Source of the DNA: Actinomycetota bacterium
GTDB lineage: Bacteria > Actinomycetota > Actinomycetes > S36-B12 > GCA-2699445
Assembly: GCA_020438795.1 (NCBI GenBank)
Contig: JAGQTY010000029.1
Span: forward strand, 6,633 to 39,629
Direction: 5' to 3'
Length of the DNA: 32,997 nt
Below, in pieces: positions 31,506-32,997 of this stretch. Numbering within the stretch: the stretch's first letter is position 1; every line of letters starts with the position of its first letter. Under the pieces are notes generated by a model. It saw only the letters and a program-made list of their open reading frames with translations, was not told where the DNA came from and made no database searches. Position numbers and translations under genes: made by a program.

Positions 31506-31577
31506 CGAGCAACCCGGTGGCTGGGAATCACGGCCGATCCGGGGCGGAGTCATCCGGTCAGGCGGGGCGCGGCCAGG

Positions 31578-32138
31578 TCAGCCGGCGTCCTCGATCACGT
31601 AGACGGCCACCGCGTGATCATCGCCGGTGGAGGTCACTGAGCAGCTGAGTTCAGTGGGGTCGCTCGCGCTGCACCCGAAGGAGTTGCCGCCGTCGTAGGG
31701 CACGTCGTACTCGAGCTGCACCAGGGTCTTCTCCAGGTTCTGCTCCTGGCCGAGGTAGCCGGTGCCCTGGACCCCGGTCAGGAGCCCGTCCGACTCGGTC
31801 TTCACCAGCGCCTTGCCGGTGTCCGCAGCCAGATTGCCTGAGAGTTCGTCGGCTCGCTGTTCCCAATCACTCGACTGAGACGACAGTTCTCCGTGGTCGA
31901 TGGACCAGTTCCACTGGGCGTCGTACTGCAGAGCGGTGCTGCTGCAATTCACTATCACAAGGTTGGCTGTCCGGTCCCCGTCCGCGGGGTCCGACCAGTC
32001 CGGGGGATACGTCGGATCGCACACGGCCGTGACGTCGCGGGTCGCGGGATCGGGCGGCTCCGCAGGGTCGTTGGCGTTCGAGCAGCCGGCGACCAGAGCG
32101 AGGGTCAGCGCACCCCCGGCGACCCATCGCATCCTCAT
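31578..32138 (-). CDS. Small lipoprotein
   Basis: The 186-residue protein has a lipoprotein signal with lipobox LVAGC (Cys19) after MRMRWVAGGALTLA, so it should be anchored to the outer face of the cytoplasmic membrane. The mature part is acidic, with four cysteines (in AVCDP, VNCSS, FGCSA, LSCSV) that could form two disulfides. It has no domain I recognise. The ATG at 32138 is preferred because the in-frame upstream codons lack a signal sequence and TACGGT lies 6 bases before it. It follows the metal-type ABC ATPase by 85 bases on the same strand, so a link to metal uptake is possible but unproven. Confidence 0.8.
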   Translation of the reverse strand: MRMRWVAGGALTLALVAGCSNANDPAEPPDPATRDVTAVCDPTYPPDWSDPADGDRTANLVIVNCSSTALQYDAQWNWSIDHGELSSQSSDWEQRADELSGNLAADTGKALVKTESDGLLTGVQGTGYLGQEQNLEKTLVQLEYDVPYDGGNSFGCSASDPTELSCSVTSTGDDHAVAVYVIEDAG

Positions 32139-32144
32139 GGATCC

Positions 32145-32150
32145 ACCGTA
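32145..32150 (-). promoter_or_regulatory. -10 box TACGGT, leaderless start of the lipoprotein gene
   Basis: TACGGT ends 6 bases before the ATG at 32138. The GGTGGA overlap could also serve as a ribosome site if transcription starts further upstream. Confidence 0.4.
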
Positions 32151-32223
32151 CGGCTCGGCGATGGCGGCAGCCAGGTTGTCTGCCGCTGTTGGCGCCGGTG
32201 TGCCCTGAACGGAGCAGTGCCGG

Positions 32224-32976
32224 TCAGTCGTGATGGTGTTCGTCGAGAAAACCGTGCCAGTCATGCAGGGCGCCGAGCCCGAAGGCGGTCTCCAAGTGCG
32301 CCCGGGTGCAGACCTGGGCCGGCGGCCCGGCGGAGATGACCGTGCCGGCGCCGATCAGGATCACACTGTCGGCCAGCCGAGCCTCGTCCAGGTCATGCGT
32401 GGTCAGAATGGTGGCCACCTCGGTCCGCTCGTGGATCAGGTCGTCGATGGTCCTGGCAGAGACCAGGTCGAGCCCGGTGAGCGGTTCGTCCAGCAGCAGG
32501 ACATCGTGGGGCTGCGCCAGACCCTGGGCCACGAAGACGCGTTGGCGCTGTCCTCCGGACAACTCGTGCAGATGCCGGTCGGCAAGGTCGGTGAGCTGCA
32601 TCCTGGCCAGAGCGTCCTCCACCACGGCCCGATCCTCGGCGCTGAACCTGCGCCATCGTCCGACCGCCGGATACCTCCCCATCCGGACTGTCTCACGCAC
32701 TGTGATCGGGGTGATGTTTGTGGGCGGCGCACTGCTTTGGAGTACGTAGCTCACCCGCCCTGAGCGCCCCGGGGATTCACCGAGCACCTTGATGCTCCCC
32801 TGATCGGGGGAGATGAGGCCGGCCAGGGCATGCAGCAGGGTCGATTTGCCGGAGCCGTTGGGTCCGATCACCGCGGTCACCGCTGGTCGGCCCTCGATCG
32901 TGAACGAGGCGGAACCGAGTACACGTCGGCCACCGCGGCTCAACGTCAGGTCCCGCGCCTCAACCAGAGCGGTCAT
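32224..32976 (-). CDS. ABC transporter ATPase, zinc/manganese/iron type
   Basis: The 250-residue ATPase has Walker A GPNGSGKST near 38-46, the Q-loop in SYVLQSSAP, signature LSGGQRQR, Walker B VLLLDEP and switch His in TTHDLDEA. The order and length fit the cluster of metal-uptake ATPases (ZnuC/MntB/SitB-like). The C-terminal end DWHGFLDEHHHD is His- and Asp-rich, as in some zinc/manganese transporters, and could bind metal. ATG at 32976 overlaps the end of the upstream reading frame by 4 bases (ATGA), so it is coupled to another gene beyond the window. Confidence 0.92.
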   Translation of the reverse strand: MTALVEARDLTLSRGGRRVLGSASFTIEGRPAVTAVIGPNGSGKSTLLHALAGLISPDQGSIKVLGESPGRSGRVSYVLQSSAPPTNITPITVRETVRMGRYPAVGRWRRFSAEDRAVVEDALARMQLTDLADRHLHELSGGQRQRVFVAQGLAQPHDVLLLDEPLTGLDLVSARTIDDLIHERTEVATILTTHDLDEARLADSVILIGAGTVISAGPPAQVCTRAHLETAFGLGALHDWHGFLDEHHHD

Positions 32977-32997
32977 GTCGCCACCGCCATCATGTTG
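32973..32997 (-). CDS. Last codons of an upstream gene (probably another metal ABC component)
   Basis: On the minus strand the final bases read N-M-M-A-V-A-T-stop, and its TGA overlaps the ATPase ATG in an ATGA. This is the usual coupling within ABC operons, so the missing gene may be a permease or binding protein. The stretch is too short to prove it. Confidence 0.35.

Noticed and set aside
31494..31577. Possible purine riboswitch upstream of purL
   Set aside because: The -10 box is only 6 bases from the start codon, leaving no leader RNA, and no riboswitch core was seen.
1..32997. Insertion sequences, prophage genes, CRISPR arrays, toxin-antitoxin or restriction systems
   Set aside because: No transposase, integrase, phage structural, Cas or methylase/restriction gene pair, and no regularly spaced repeats were found.

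Overview
The window comes from a high-GC bacterial chromosome and reads as an actinobacterium (Actinomycetota). The reasons are strong G/C bias at third codon positions, many GTG starts, a TIGR03767/PPA1498-type secreted phosphoesterase, a GT87 (DUF2029) glycosyltransferase, an L,D-transpeptidase with a VanW-type N-terminal region, and many starts preceded at a fixed short distance by a TANNNT -10 box, as in leaderless actinobacterial mRNAs. I cannot place it to genus. I see no rRNA, tRNA, insertion sequence, prophage or CRISPR array, so this looks like ordinary chromosomal gene content. Genes are dense, and no gene-free stretch exceeds 300 bases once starts are corrected.

Layout. Positions 1-8100 are mainly cell-surface genes: the 3' part of a sulfatase with a Pro/Thr/Ser tail, a nuclease-fold-like hypothetical protein, a two-domain VOC protein, a secreted metallophosphoesterase, an L,D-transpeptidase, and a secreted SGNH hydrolase. 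Positions 8225-11956 hold a methyltransferase and, divergently, a translationally coupled set: ABC-2 permease, Wzt-like ATPase and CaiB/BaiF CoA-transferase. Positions 12037-13801 hold a small membrane protein, an 87-residue protein and a shikimate-kinase-like protein. Positions 13838-16795 carry two tandem related GTPases, the upstream one with a DUF697 membrane domain, and a divergent unknown protein. Positions 16850-22418 contain a YheT-family hydrolase, TrmB, a membrane protein, a PhzF protein, an App1-type phosphatase, a uridine-kinase-like P-loop protein and a DUF302 protein. Positions 22532-27199 contain a DHA2-family exporter, a GT87 mannosyltransferase-like protein and phosphoglucomutase. 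Positions 27386-32997 contain a second SGNH hydrolase paralogous to the first, purL, a lipoprotein and a metal-type ABC ATPase at the right edge.

The most distinctive observations are: (1) a recurring N-A-N-N-N-T hexamer, usually exactly 6 nt upstream of the start codon, at 16 genes; (2) the tandem GTPase/DUF697 pair with degenerate G4 motifs; (3) two PKD-like + SGNH secreted paralogues that lack the catalytic Asp and share a fixed 40-residue C-terminal segment; (4) a D...ExQ nuclease-fold candidate; (5) convergent genes with overlapping coding ends (trmB/yheT by 50 bp); and (6) a GTGA-N6-TCAC palindrome upstream of the L,D-transpeptidase. Nothing here proves a new multi-gene system. The GTPase pair is the best candidate for one.
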